A DNA stretch of 64,000 nucleotides from Chloranthus sessilifolius. Taxonomy: Eukaryota > Streptophyta > Magnoliopsida > Chloranthales > Chloranthaceae. A program made the position numbers and the translations under genes. Location: contig CM037596.1 in assembly GCA_021018995.1 (NCBI GenBank), forward strand, positions 102,531,416-102,595,415, given 5' to 3'. The notes under the pieces are model-generated. The model searched no databases, was not told where the DNA came from, and worked only from the letters and a program-made list of their open reading frames with translations. Numbering within the stretch: the first letter of the stretch is position 1; each line of letters starts with the position of its first letter. Shown piece by piece: positions 35,949 through 48,176 of this stretch.

Positions 35949-37483
35949 TGACCAGTCACATAATTTACCATTTTATCACCCTTAACTTAGTGAATCTAGG
36001 CTTTAGTTTGCTACTAATGAGTTACTGATGTGCAGATATTAAAGCTAAACAGTAAAAGAGAGCTTAAGTGTTAATCTTTATCCCAATGAACTCAAAAATC
36101 AGTAAAAAGATGATTGAGCATTAAAGACGATTCGCTAAATGTTCAGAAACAGAAAATCGCAAAAGACGATTGAGCGCGATACTAAAAGATAAAATGAGAA
36201 ATTGTAATGAACGATTCTTCAAAGGAATACATGTTCAAGAAGCTGAAGCGATATAAAGGAAGCAAAAAATCTTTATAAAGAATCGTCCGAGTATGAAAAA
36301 TTTGAAAGAAGAGAAAATCGTGATTTACGATTTTCCAGAAAGAAGCTATAATAGAAGAAATCGTTATCTACGATTGCGATTATAAAAGCTTTCCCTCTGC
36401 TATCTGCTGTTAATCATCACGTGAGTAAGAGTTATCACCGCCATATACTGAATTAGAAGATCTCTAAAATAAGAAGTCTGGTAAACCACGGATCTGAGAA
36501 GATTGATGAAGATATACTTCAAAGGACTCTGCTACTGAAAATTAGAGAACACTCTAGAAGTGCATCAACTAAAAAAAGCAAGGAAAAGAATAAAATTAGG
36601 AATTAGAGTTATATTAGGATACTTTTATTTTAGAAGTTTCTTTTATTAAAATTAGATCTTTGTAAACTGACTCCTTATAATTTATAAATAAGAGAGCACG
36701 GCATAGGAATAAGCATCGAAGAATTTCAGCATCAATTGACGCCTGAAGGTAGATTTTCTTCCGATCAAAGTAGTGTAGCATAGTTAGAATATATTAGATA
36801 TCAGAGGTTTCTCAAGAGCAATTGACGACTGTAATTGAGTGCTGAAGATTAGTGTAGATATCTGTAGTTTCTTAGGAGCAATTGACGACTGCGGCTGAGG
36901 GGTGAAGGATATATGTTACTTTGCCTTTTAGTTTAGATTTTATTTGCTTTGTAAACATCTCCAAGTTTTGATTTGAATTGACGACTCAGGTTAGAATTTA
37001 CAGATTAGTGCAACGGTTTTTACTTTTCCATCTTCAATTTTCTAAGGTTTGACTGACGCCCAAATTTTAGGAAGTTGTTGATTAGATTAAATCTATATTG
37101 ATAGGATCTTAGACTTGATTGACAACCAATGCTAGAAGACTAGAAATATGGTGTAACAATACACTTTATTTTTATAAATATCCGAAAGCTAAAGATTAAG
37201 ATTGGTGGCCTTAATCTGAAGAAGGAGGATTAGGATTTATTTTATGCACTTTAGATTAAAAACCATTCTTTTATTCATATTTCTCCAATAGATTAGATCT
37301 TAAAGATAAATAAAAGCTTTTAAAATAAGGATTTAAATAGAAGATAGAAATAAAAGAAATAATTAGATAAACAAACTTCCTCGTGAGAACGATCTTATGC
37401 TAGTACTATAATTTCCATTGTGCGTTTGCAATAGATTAAGACTTGAAATTAACATAATATAATACATCATAATCGAAAAGTCA
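35949..37483 (+). mobile_element. Element D: solo LTR in the RT gene of element C
   Basis: 1,535 bp, TGACCAGTCAC ... ATCGAAAAGTCA, flanked by the duplication GGAGT (35944-35948 and 37484-37488). The host RT reading resumes right after it (GVDKTLF). TATA-like TTTATAAATAAGAG near 36677. Upstream, 36120-36385, are ATCGTnnnnTACGAT-type dyads. The 3' part (CCTCGTGAGAACGATCT ... GTGCGTTTGCAATAG) resembles the end of the A/B LTRs, so it is probably a distant gypsy relative. No coding content. Confidence 0.85.
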
Positions 37484-38485
37484 GGAGTCGATAAAACTCT
37501 TTTCAGTTTAAGGAAAGATGGTGCTTTAACTGTGGCACAAATCTGTGTATGATATTATTTTTGAAACCACACATGAGCCCAAAACAGAATAATTTTCTAA
37601 TCTAATGAAATCTGAATTCGAAATGAGTCTTCTTTGAAAGCTCACATGCTTTTTTGGGCTGCAAATTAAGCAATGCACTACCGGCATTTTCATCTCTCAA
37701 TCCGAGTATGCATGTGTGCTTGTTAAGAAATTTAGGCTTGAGTACACTAAGCATGCTCGAACTCTCATGTGCACTACATCTAAACTTTCAAAAGATGTCA
37801 CTGGAGTGGAGGTACATAACACTCTATATCGAAGTATAATAAAACATTTTCTCTATCTAACTGCCACTCATCCTGATATTGCTTTTAGTGTCGATTTGTG
37901 TGTTCGTTTTCAAGCCTCACCTCGTGAATCCCATTTAAAATGTGTTAAGCATGCCATCCGTTATGTGAATGGATCTTCTGAGTTGGGTCTTTGGTACCCA
38001 TTTGATACCTCGTCCTCTGTTGCTTGTTTTTCTGATACAGATTGGGTTGAAAATGCGGATCATAGGAAAAGCACTAGTGGATGTTGTTTTTATACTGAAA
38101 ATTATTTTATTTCTTGGTTCAACATGAAACAATCCTCCATCTCCCTATCCATTATTGAGGCCGAGTACATTGCAACTGGAATCTGTTGTACTCACATCTT
38201 GTGAATGAAATAAATGCTTTAGGATTATGGGATTGATCAAAATGTGATCACTCTTCACTGTGATAACACTAGTGCGATTTGATTTATGAGAATACTGTTC
38301 AACACACTCATACTAAGTACATTGATATTCACTTTCATTTCATCCGTGAGCTAGTTGAGGACAAAGTGATCACTTTGACTCATATTGACACTGAACTTTA
38401 ACTAGCCGATATTCTTACAAAACCTTTAGACGTTGCTCGGTTTGAGTATCTTCACAAGTCTATTGGTATGTGCATCACTGAATAG

Positions 38486-39240
38486 GGTCTTTATTTATTT
38501 ATTTATTTATTCTTTATGTTGTAGATCCTTCTCTTATGATTTTTTTTTCTTATTTCTTTGTTTTTGCTTTTGCTCCTGCAAGATGCCTTTTATGTTTAAA
38601 TCTTCTCTGGTGAGATTAGTGTTTGGTTTGATTTTTAGCTCTTGGCTATTGATGTGGTTGATTTACCTGTTGTTCATGATTTTTAGCTCTGTTCTAAATT
38701 TTTCACATGAAATTTTTGATCTCCCATCTTCTAGTTTTTGTTCAGTTTATCTATTAATGGATACTAAGAGTGACTTTTCGACCCTATGTATCTCATGCGG
38801 TTATGTGAAGCTCTCCTTACTCCGATAGTGATCACAATACGCACCTAATTAGTGTAAGTTGGCGTATCACTCCGTAGGATACGTGAGATAGCTTCCATTG
38901 GTCTGAACGATTTAAATTTTTTGAGAATTGTGTCTTGTGAATCATATAATTCGCCCCAAGTGTGTGTCTTCCTTCTATGTTTAAAAATCTGAGAAAAAGA
39001 AGTAAAGTGGAAAAGAACAATAGAGGAGTAAAATCATGAATGTTTTGTTCCTTACATTGTAAGAACTAACCACTGCAAGTCACTTGAACGGCCTTGCCGA
39101 GCTTCTTACTCACGTACGCATTGTGCCTACAAGTGTGTTCATATTGCAGGAGAGGCAATGCCAACATATATGACATGAGTGTGATGCGTCCTTAAACCAC
39201 CTCTGAGCAATGCTTCGGATAGAAGTGTTACTTTTTAGTG
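38486..39240 (+). other. Element C spacer after pol
   Basis: Non-coding T-rich spacer between the pol stop and the insertion point of element B (39245). The 131-codon frame at 38433 starts within the pol tail and is low-complexity; I see no domain. Confidence 0.5.
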
Positions 39241-39245
39241 TGTAT

Positions 39246-41087
39246 TGATGTGTATTTTTAATGTGATGTTTTACTCGCAAGTGCACGAATCGGTTTGTAT
39301 ATAGTGGGTGCGGAGTACAAGATCGTTCCCACGAGGACTAATTTTGAAAGATCTAAAAGAGACAAGCAATTCTAGAAATCTACTAAGATCTAACAGTATT
39401 CTACCAGTTTTATGATTTAAGCGGTTGATGAGATGGTAATTAATGACTACAAAAATAAAATTCAATTGATAATTCAAAATGAAAGGTAAAGATGATGATA
39501 AAGATGAAGATACTAAATCCTCCCATCTTTGGTCCGTTCTTCCCATAATATAAATCTAAGGATTAAATTATGAGATATTTCATTGGTAATAAACATCTTT
39601 TATGGGAGATCAATGGTCAACACCTTAATAGGTTCCACGTTGCATCCCTGCAATCAGGACTTAGATGATTTTTATATATAAATCTGGGATCAAGGGCATG
39701 GCTAGGCACACATGATCTCAGGTTCAAATAAAAATCATCCCCAAAGTGGGTGAAAATTCCAACAAGAATACCACTTATAAATCTGAAATCAAGGGCATGG
39801 CTAGGCACACTTTATTCATATTAGGGAGTATTTAAGATAAAATTACCATTACAGATCCAAGATCCAGGGCATGGCTAGGCACACTCGATCCCAGAACATA
39901 ATCGTAATTAGATCCACACGATGAAAGCAAAAAGACCATAACAATGATTGGGTAAAATTACCGTCACAGATTTGAGATCCCGGGCATGGCTAGGCACACG
40001 CGATCCTGGTTAGTGGCGGGGATTTCATCCGTTCATGATAGCACAACAACCATAAAATAAATTCTCATATTTTAATCCTTAATTTATATTATTAAAAGTG
40101 CATCCCTCGGATGGGAATCATTAGATCCCCATCCCTATAAATTTAGCCACACATATTGTAATTAAATGACATAAATAAATAAAGACGGGAAAATAACATT
40201 AATTTAATAAATTAAAATTACCTCAAACTTCAAAAGAACTTACTTTGATCCAAAAGTACGATGATCTTCAGAAACGAAATTAATGTAGGAATAAACTTTG
40301 AACAAAAATTATAACTGAAGGAATGAGTACTGAAAAATTAAGGGAACAAAGCTCTCGAAAAGGAATAATAAAACTTCCCTATTTCTATGTCTAACTATAA
40401 AAAATAAAGGCTAAAAACTAAAAACTCTAAACCTAAAACTCTTTCCTAAAATTAATTCTCTAAAAAAATTCTCTAATTAATTCTCTAAAAAAAATCTCTC
40501 CTCCCGAAGTGTTTAAGTCGCTTTAAATAGACCCCTCGTCGCGGGAGTCTCCCAAGCCATAATTTTAGGGTCGATTAATCGACCAGGGAGGGTTGATGCA
40601 TCGAGCCGCCAAAAAGTCCCAAAAATTAGCTTTATAGTGTCAGTTTCGTGTCAGACTCTGACTTATCCTCGATTAATCGACCTATAGGGTTGATGCATCG
40701 ACCCCAGAAATTCGTGAAATTCAGCACTTTCTTTGTATCAGACACTGCTTCGGTATTTCGGCTATAACTTCCTATCTCGAACTCAGATTAAGGTGATTCT
40801 TGCGCCGTTCGAAATCTGACGAAAAGAGCTACAACGTTCATGTTTTGACAATTTCATAATTTGGCCGTCTTGAAGGTCCAAATTTAGCCGCAAGTCGCAC
40901 CAAGTTCTCGATTACCCAAAGTTGCAGTGTTTTGACATTATATTCAGAATTCTTGAACTGTTTTCTATACTTGGCTTGTATTTACCTGAAACACTTCAAA
41001 TCTAATCATTCTCATCAGATAGCCTTCATCGGACAGCTAAATATAGGTATTTAGGGGTGAAATATCATCATTTTTCAGTACTCATCA
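39246..41087 (-). repeat. Element B 3' LTR
   Basis: 1,842 bp; the plus strand runs TGATGTGTATTTTTAATG ... GTACTCATCA. It contains GGGCATGGCTAGGCACAC repeated four times (39695-40000). Dyads CGATTAATCGACC and GATGCATCGA at 40563-40706; TATA-like CTATTTAAAGCG at about 40524-40536 (minus). Confidence 0.92.
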
Positions 41088-43169
41088 TACCCCCAAACCT
41101 ACACTTTACTAGTCCTCGAGCAAAGCAAACTAAAGAATATAAATGCCACTTTCGTAGGGAACACGATTGCACTTAGCATGTGCAACAAGCCTTTAAACCC
41201 CTAGGTGATCCTAGTAGAGGAGTTGTGTCTCCTGAGGGTTTACAGTGAAGTTACCCACAAACTTTAATACATTTTTGAAATCATCGATAAAATTGAGTTT
41301 TCAAAACATAATTTTGATAACATATATACCATTCAAAAATAAAAATCATTAATCAATTCAACATGCGAATTCTCAATTTTAAATAACAATGTTATACTAA
41401 TCATACTAATATCCAATCAAATCAGTCTAATGCTCAAATCATTAGATAGTTCATCCATTCATGCCTAAACGAGAAGTGTGTGCATAACCAAACCAAAATT
41501 CATTCATCTCAGAACTAGTTCAAACGGAAAACCGTTGGATCTGTTGTTTTGACTCAATCCTCACTTTAGGTATACTCTCAAAATATAAAGACACCGATAG
41601 TGGATAGTTTTCGCACATATGTGAGAGGTCAATACAAAGCAAATAAAAAGGTCTCACATGATAAATGAAACACGATGCAATCAATGAACAAAAATAAATC
41701 TCATAAGAAGATACTTGTATATCCTAAGCATGTCATATCACGTGTCATAAGTATCACATATTTACTCTCCACAAGGCAGTTACTAATGCAAGATCAGATC
41801 ATGAAGGTCTTTTTAGGGTTGTAATGGGGCTCAGGAAAGGGTAAAAAAGAATTGGAAGTTGGGATTCAAAGTTTCTGAGAAATTGGAAAAGAAACGCCTT
41901 TTTGATTTTTTCTATTTCTCTTCTTTTTCTTTTCTAATCTCTCACTATTTTTTCAATATTCTTCTATTTTTCTCAACTTTCTTTTTCTTTTGAATTTCCT
42001 TTTCTTGAAGCACCTCATATTTTTCATTATTTTTTCACAATTTTTTCTTTTTCTCCCCCCCTTTTTTTTCTTTTTATTTTTGTCATACACTCTCAGTAAA
42101 CACCACAACTCAGTATCTCTCCACTTACTCTCTTTTCGTTCACTCTCATCCCTCGTTCCTAATTTCTCAGAAATAAGAAGGGTAAAGCTGAATTTTCAGA
42201 AATGGTGAAGGGTTAAAGGTTAACGTGACTTATCAAAGAATGTATAAAGGTAAATTTTTCCAATAGGCTCAAAGGAGTACTAGAGAGATAAATTTATTTG
42301 AGGTGGGGCATTTTAAGCACAAACGAGCCAAAGATGGCCTTCAATCATGTCCTTAAAAGATAGTAACCTTGCCTATTTGTCTTGAGTAGATATACAGTAC
42401 ATTCTAGCATAATGATATGAATATGATTTCATGCAAAGTCACAAGTCAAGATGAAGTGTATGAGATTATGCAAAATAATCCGTATTCAAAGAAAACTCCG
42501 AGTTTATATATTCACTCATCAATGACGGGAAATTAGCTCTAAAGCTCACTGGGTTTAGTCTCCACTGAGAGCCTAAGATTCAACATTTAAAACAGTTCAT
42601 CGATTTCTAAGTCTTAGCTTGGTATAAGTGTAACAATTGTAAGCATGAATATCAAAATTATCCATAAAATATCACATTAGGCTTCATCATCTTAGATACA
42701 AGTAATCAAAATATGACACCAGTATTCTCAAAATTAAATTCACATGCATCATCAACTAAAGTTTGAAAACAATCGTAAAATAATATGCATGATGACTTCA
42801 AAATTAAATTATTTTTTTTCATTTTTTTTTTCAGATTTTATTTTTTCAGATAAAACATATAAGTGACGCAAAATAAATAATCATACCCCCAAACCTAAAG
42901 ATTACAATGTCCGCATTGACTGAAAGATGTAGCGCACCCCCAAACCTGTTTGAAAAAAGTACCTCAACACAAAGATCAGGTGCAGAGAATATGTGCATCA
43001 AATTGGAACATGACAAAAAATATATTGAAGGGAATATGATTACACTATGTAGGGAAAGAAAAACAACCTAAAGTAAACAAAATAAAATAAAAATGAAAGA
43101 AAGAAAAAACTAATAAATCCTAAATCCTAAATCCTAAACTAAACATCAATCCAACTCTGTTAGTCATTC
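41088..43169 (-). other. Element B 3' untranslated region
   Basis: About 2 kb of AT-rich DNA matching 21643-23718 of element A. No genes; pyrimidine-rich patches give low-complexity ORFs (41990-42208). Confidence 0.7.
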
Positions 43170-44117
43170 TTAGGCGGACCCATCCACCTCGGGTCCTTGA
43201 TCAGGTGCATGTTGGTCATCCTGGCGTACACGGCGGCGCTGGCGTGGTGGAGCAGGTTGGGCCGGTGCATCAGTAGGGGCATCAGGGACATTTCCCAAGA
43301 GACGCATACTGCGGTTCCATTGGGACGCACCATAACGATAGAATGCAAGGTCCCCGATATCATCATCCTGATAGAACGGGAAACGAAGGAAATTAAGTAA
43401 TTTCATAACATAATGGGGGAAGTAGATCAACGGGGCTTCACCAGTTGTAGGTTTAGTGAGTTCGTCATGGCATCGCCACATGCCATCATGAATAATCCTG
43501 GGCACATTGATCCATGAATTGCGGTGTGCCCCATAAAGCGCTTAAACCCGATCACCGGTGCGCTCAGAAAAGTGGCCACGGGGGCAGAGATTGCTACTGA
43601 CCACACTATCCCAAAACAAAAGCGGGCGCGGCAACGCCGATCGCCTAGTGGCGATCCCAGAAGAAAATATGCCGCGGCACATCTCGTTGATTATATCCTC
43701 CTGAGACTCGTCGAGTTCCTCACCCAAAGTGTGATTGTGAGGGCGCTCGCACGAAACGTTAAAAACCTCCGCAATGGTGTGCGGATAAATCGGGCGCGAC
43801 CACCCATCAATTGAAACAGTGAAGTGGGCGGCGACTTGATTCTCGACGGAGGCGGGCACCCATGCCATATTCTGATAGAATAATCGAACAACACGTTCGG
43901 ACACTTTGATCACGGGCGGAGTGAGGAGGAAATGGACGTTGAGAGCCATCGCATAGGCGAGAGAAATGGCGCAGATAGGCAGTGCTTGAAAAGTCACGAG
44001 ATCAAAAACATATTCGGAACACAGGTCTCGGGTCGCGAAGCGACCACTTGGCTGATCACGTGGATGACCCGCAGGGCATTGTACAAGTCTTTGCGGCGCG
44101 GCAGAGGTCGAAGCCAT
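43170..44117 (-). pseudogene. Element B accessory ORF3, 'putative plant transposon protein'-like, one stop
   Basis: ATG at 44117 (MASTSAAPQRL); 315 codons to 43170 with a single in-frame TAA (43542-43544, after SERTGDRV). Blocks: LTPPVIKVSERVVRLFYQNM, TVSIDGWSRPIYPHTIAEVFN, LLFWDSVVSSNLCPRGHFSE, then NSWINVPRIIHDGMW. This order (V..FY.N, I.P..I, W......L.P..H.S, INV...I...M) is that of the 'putative plant transposon protein' domain common as an extra ORF in plant retroelements. The C-terminal end is basic (PRQRRRVRQDD) and truncated relative to A: about 1.1 kb is missing, fusing it to the RWMGPPK tail of ORF4. It occupies the env-like position of Athila. No membrane segment is evident. Confidence 0.65.
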
Positions 44118-44243
44118 GATTGCACTGTCGAAATGTCGGAGCCAGTCAGAAAAAAAACAGGATACAAACGTAATGAAAATCGGAGTGAGACTGCTCCATT
44201 TAAATAGGCGCAAAGGCGTCCTCTCGGGACGGACACACGTAAA

Positions 44244-44690
44244 ATAATCGATTAATTGACCAAAAGGGTCGATTAATCGACTCCATTGAAAACGGGCGCG
44301 TCAGAAGTCCCGATGCATGGAAACACGCAACGTCTTTAAGTGAAAAGACGCAACGTCCGGAAGTGGAAAAGTCGATTAATCGACGTACTTCCTTGATTAA
44401 TCGACATAAATCGAGGCAGATAAAAACCAAAAACGCATGCCCCACAATAAAGGTCGATTAAGCGACTCACAAAGAATCGATTAATCGACACCAAATAAAA
44501 ACAAAAGCTGACAGATTTGCAACAGAGCACGATTTCCAAAATCAGTAGTCGATGCATCGACTCAAGGAGTCGATTAATCGACTAAAAAAAAAAAAAATCA
44601 AAAACCGTCATAAAGGAAGTCTCCTTGAAAAAGGGGACGCCATAAATGCTATCGATTAATCGACCAAAAGGGGTCGATGCATCGATTCCA
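44244..44690. promoter_or_regulatory. Dyad cluster between pol and ORF3 of element B
   Basis: At least nine dyads (GTCGATTAATCGAC, GTCGATGCATCGAC and one-base variants) near 44247, 44270, 44370, 44395, 44452, 44473, 44550, 44569, 44650 and 44670. They sit just on the sense side of the ORF3 ATG (44117) and after the pol gene. The flanking A and T homopolymers are long. The motifs match those in the LTR U3. An internal promoter or binding platform is inferred only from position. Confidence 0.5.
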
Positions 44691-44801
44691 AATTTTTTTT
44701 TTTTTTTTTTTTAACAAAATAAAACCAAACGGAAAGTACATAATTGGGTTGCCTCCCAATGAGCGCTAGTTTAAAGTCGATAGCTCGACCTTGGGAATTG
44801 C

Positions 44802-45193
44802 TCAGTCACGGTGAGCCAGTGGCTCACTCAAAGAGAGAGAGTCGGAGAAGGCAATCGCATTCTCAAGAAACGGTTTCAATCGCTGACTGTTAACTCGAAA
44901 AACATTCCCGTGTTTCGGGTTGATAATATCTACTGCCCCATTGGGGAGTATTCGAGAGATGTTGAAAGGACCATTCCAACGGGTTTTTAGTTTCCCCGGA
45001 AATAGACGAAGTCGGGAATTGTAGAGTAGAACCTGTTGACCAACAACGAACGATTTCCACAGAATAGATTGATCATGAACCCGTTTCATACGGTCCTGTT
45101 ACGATTTAGCACAGTCATATGAATCAGCACGGATTTCTTCTAATTCATTTATTTGGAAACCCCTTTAGGTACCAGATTTCAGGAGATCAAAAT
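44802..45193 (-). pseudogene. Element B integrase C-terminal tail
   Basis: Frameshifted continuation of pol. The frame 44802-45089 has the Athila-type integrase tail YNSRLRLFPGKLKTRWNGPF and ends in a Ser/Leu-rich stretch. It is separated from the main pol ORF by about 100 bp with stops. Confidence 0.7.
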
Positions 45194-47983
45194 TCAATGA
45201 CTTAACGGCCCAAAATGCTCGATGTTCCAATCAACCGGGAGATGACATCCTTTACCAAAGACCAACAGATACGACGACATGCCAATCGGAGTTTTAAATG
45301 CAGTTCGATACGCCCATAGAGCGTCATTCAACTTTAACGACCAGTCCTTACGGTTCGGATTGATTGTCTTTTCTAAAATTCGCTTAAGTTCCCGATTAGA
45401 GACTTCAACTTGGCCACTTGTCTGAGGGTGGTATGGTGTAGCAACTTTGTGTGTGACACCATATTTCTTCATTAATTGGGTGAACACTTTATTGCAAAAG
45501 TGCTTTCCACCATCGCTGATTATCGCCTTTGGAATGCCAAAACGTGAAAACACTTGATCCTTGAGAAATTTGATCACTACTCTGTGATCATTAGATTTAC
45601 AAGCCACGGCCTCTACCCATTTCGAAACATAGTCAACACCGACAAGAATGAACGTATTTCCAAACGAATTCGGGAAAGGACCCATAAAATCGATCCCCCA
45701 AACATCAAATAATTCAACTTCTAAAATTTGATTGAGCGGCATCATGTTGCGCTTTGAGATTGAGACAGATTTGTGTTGATGACAATCTTTAAAGATCGTC
45801 GGCCAGTAAAAACCACTTTGAAAGATCTTTGCTGCAGTCTTTTTGAAACTAAAGTGACCTCCACAAGCTAACTCATGACAGAACGAGATGATTCGTGGTT
45901 GCTCAGATTCAGGAATACATCTTCGTATGATTTGATCAGGACAGTATTTGAATAAGTACGGATCTTCAAAAAAATAGTGTTTCACCCGAGCTAAGAAAAT
46001 AGATTTCTCATTCTTCGACCAATGGTGAGGTAATTTCTCGGTGACTAGGAAATTGACAAGATCCGCATACCAAGGTGGGCAACCAATCCTGAACAACTGT
46101 TCATCCGGGAAGTGCTCTAAGATCGGAACAGGCTCGTCAGGTTTCTCAATAATTATTCGTGACAAGTGATCGGCCACCACATTTTCTGAACCTTTCTTGT
46201 CCTTGATCTCCAAATCGAACTCTTGCAATAACAAGATCCACCTAATTAAACGTGCCTTGGCGTCTTTCTTAGCAAACAGATAACGCAGAAAGTAGACAAC
46301 TTTAGATCCTAATAAATAGGATCGAAATTTATCCAACGCGAAAACTACCGCCAAAAGTTCCTTTTCAGTGGTCGAGTAGTTCAACTGGGCATCGTTGAGA
46401 GTGCGACTCGCATAGTAGATTACATGCGGTAATTTTTCTATTCGTTGCCCCAAAACAGCTCCAATTGCATAATCAGAGGCGTCGCACATAATTTCTAACG
46501 GGAACTCCCAGTTCGGAGATTGAATAATTTGAGCTTTTATCAATTCGACCTTAATGGTTTCAAAGGCTCGCAAACGTTTATCATCAAAGATGAATGGGGC
46601 ATCTTTTGAAAGTAAGCTGCAGAACGGCCGTGCTATCTTACTGAAATCTTTAATAAAATGCCTGTAAAAACCGGCGTGGCCCAGAAAAGATCTGATTTCC
46701 TTCACTGTCCTCGGTGGTGGCAGGTCGGCAATTAAATCAACTTTAGCCTTATCGACCTCGATACCCTGGGACGATATGATGTGTCCCAAAACAATGCCAT
46801 CTTTAACCATGAAGTGACATTTTTCCCAGTTAAGAACAAGGTTCTTCTCCTGGCATTGTGCAAGCACTAGCGACAAATGATTCAAACAGTCAGCAAAACT
46901 GTTTCCATGTAACGAGAAGTCATCCATGAAGACTTCAAGGAATCGCTCGACCATATCCGAAAAAATACTCAGCATACATCTATGAAATGTAGCTGGTGCA
47001 TTACAAAGCCCAAACGGCATTCGTCGGTAGGAGAAAGTACCAAAAGGACATGTGAAAGTGGTCTTCTCCTGATCTTCCGGTGCAATGACTATTTGGTTAT
47101 ACCCGGAATAGCCATTGAGAAAGCAATAGTACTCATGCCCGACCAATCTTTCTAACATCTGATTGATGAACGGAAGTGGAAAGTGATCTTTCCTCGTCAT
47201 CAAATTTAACTTTCGATAATCAATGCACACTCTCCACCCTGTTTGAATTTTTGTAGGGACCAGTATGTTTTCTTCATTCTTCACCACTGTGATTCTTGAT
47301 TTCTTAGGGACCACTTGTGTGGGGCTGACCCATTTACTGTCCGAGATGGGGTATATGATTCCAGCATCTAAAAGTTTGATTACCTCATTTCGGACCACAT
47401 CTTGCATTATAGGGTTCAGTCTCCTCTGTGGTTCTCTAGAAGGCTTAGCATTGTCTTCCAAATGGATTCGGTGCATACACACCGTCGGACTAATGCCTTT
47501 GATATCTCTTATCGACCAACCGAGGGCACTTTTGTGCTCTTTGATTACATTCATGAGTTGGCCTTGCTGATTCGCATCCAGTGTTGATGATATTATAACG
47601 GGTTGAGTGTCATTCTCCCCCAGGTAGGCATACTTGAGATTTTCCGGAAGAGGTTTAAGTTCTAAGGACACTTTCTCCTCCTCTTTCGGCTTTTCCTTGA
47701 TCAATTCAATTTGAGTTCCACACTCTATTTTCTGTTCTTCACCCAGACGTGGTGTGGAGTCCAACATGTGATTTACTTCTTGGATCAGTTGATCCACATT
47801 GAAATTTTCTCCAAAATGCACAAGACAAGCTGCTAAAGGATCTTCAGATTCAGATGCATGAAATATTTCCTCTACAATTTCATCGAGTATGCATGCTTGT
47901 GCATGTTCATCATCCTCCATGGGCTGCTTGGCAATATTAAAAATGTTGAGTTCCACTGTCATATTCCCGAATGACAGATTCAT
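45194..47983 (-). CDS. Element B pol: RT, RNase H and integrase (Athila-like gypsy)
   Basis: 929 codons open. RT lies at about residues 150-440: [34 protein letters not shown] core, and active site FMDD ([13 protein letters not shown]). RNase H lies at about 470-620: [13 protein letters not shown] and the [16 protein letters not shown] block are present. In contrast, the conserved TDH segment between SKVVYF and LRYLFAKKD is missing by a short in-frame deletion, removing a catalytic Asp. Integrase lies at about 680-920: the HxxxxxGGH half of the zinc site is present but the CxxC half is lost (DCHQHKSVS). The DDE core is readable ([24 protein letters not shown]). The long frame with domain-specific lesions implies recent activity followed by decay, or mobilisation in trans. 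Confidence 0.9.
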   Translation of the reverse strand: MNLSFGNMTVELNIFNIAKQPMEDDEHAQACILDEIVEEIFHASESEDPLAACLVHFGENFNVDQLIQEVNHMLDSTPRLGEEQKIECGTQIELIKEKPKEEEKVSLELKPLPENLKYAYLGENDTQPVIISSTLDANQQGQLMNVIKEHKSALGWSIRDIKGISPTVCMHRIHLEDNAKPSREPQRRLNPIMQDVVRNEVIKLLDAGIIYPISDSKWVSPTQVVPKKSRITVVKNEENILVPTKIQTGWRVCIDYRKLNLMTRKDHFPLPFINQMLERLVGHEYYCFLNGYSGYNQIVIAPEDQEKTTFTCPFGTFSYRRMPFGLCNAPATFHRCMLSIFSDMVERFLEVFMDDFSLHGNSFADCLNHLSLVLAQCQEKNLVLNWEKCHFMVKDGIVLGHIISSQGIEVDKAKVDLIADLPPPRTVKEIRSFLGHAGFYRHFIKDFSKIARPFCSLLSKDAPFIFDDKRLRAFETIKVELIKAQIIQSPNWEFPLEIMCDASDYAIGAVLGQRIEKLPHVIYYASRTLNDAQLNYSTTEKELLAVVFALDKFRSYLLGSKVVYFLRYLFAKKDAKARLIRWILLLQEFDLEIKDKKGSENVVADHLSRIIIEKPDEPVPILEHFPDEQLFRIGCPPWYADLVNFLVTEKLPHHWSKNEKSIFLARVKHYFFEDPYLFKYCPDQIIRRCIPESEQPRIISFCHELACGGHFSFKKTAAKIFQSGFYWPTIFKDCHQHKSVSISKRNMMPLNQILEVELFDVWGIDFMGPFPNSFGNTFILVGVDYVSKWVEAVACKSNDHRVVIKFLKDQVFSRFGIPKAIISDGGKHFCNKVFTQLMKKYGVTHKVATPYHPQTSGQVEVSNRELKRILEKTINPNRKDWSLKLNDALWAYRTAFKTPIGMSSYLLVFGKGCHLPVDWNIEHFGPLSH

Positions 47984-48176
47984 GATCCCGCTTTACAATT
48001 GATCGGTGCATTGGAGGTTGCTAGGAATGGTCTTCCTAGAATCCGAATATTATTCTTCAAATTTGATGCCGTTCAAAGGTTCTAGAACAACAAAATCTAC
48101 AGAAAGTAGAAAGAATCCACCTTGATGAGGACATCTTCCACAATTCTCGAGGGATCTTTACGGATCGATCAACTAA

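Larger units (their letters stand above)
31996..38485 (+). pseudogene. Element C gag-pol remnant, split by solo LTR D
   Basis: Gag starts with an ATG at 31996 (RPPLFDGRNYPY) and soon meets stops; two zinc-knuckle-like stretches follow, a damaged one (CLKFHDYEHFAYDC, about 32870) and CFYCGRKGHINLSC (about 33650). Protease DSGCSKYMTG at 33860. Integrase: WHRRLGH...CGACQLGK (34230-34370), FDLVGP, SDRCGEF, and VVERKN (34725) with a TAA just before it. RT 35440-35945 (KWIFKNK, QMDVKSAFLNG). Solo LTR D enters at 35949, and the YVDD region after it (about 37550) is riddled with stops. RNase H: DTDWVENADHRKSTSG and IIEAEYIA to 38204; the tail ends TKPLDVARFEYLHKSIG at 38485. Non-functional. Confidence 0.85.

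Noticed and set aside
38433..38828. 131-codon hydrophobic ORF after element C pol
   Set aside because: Begins inside the pol tail, T-rich composition, no recognisable domain; an env protein cannot be supported.
44336..44557. Minus-strand ORFs with repeated SINRLF/SINR
   Set aside because: Produced by translating the CGATTAATCGA dyads; repeat artefact, not a protein.
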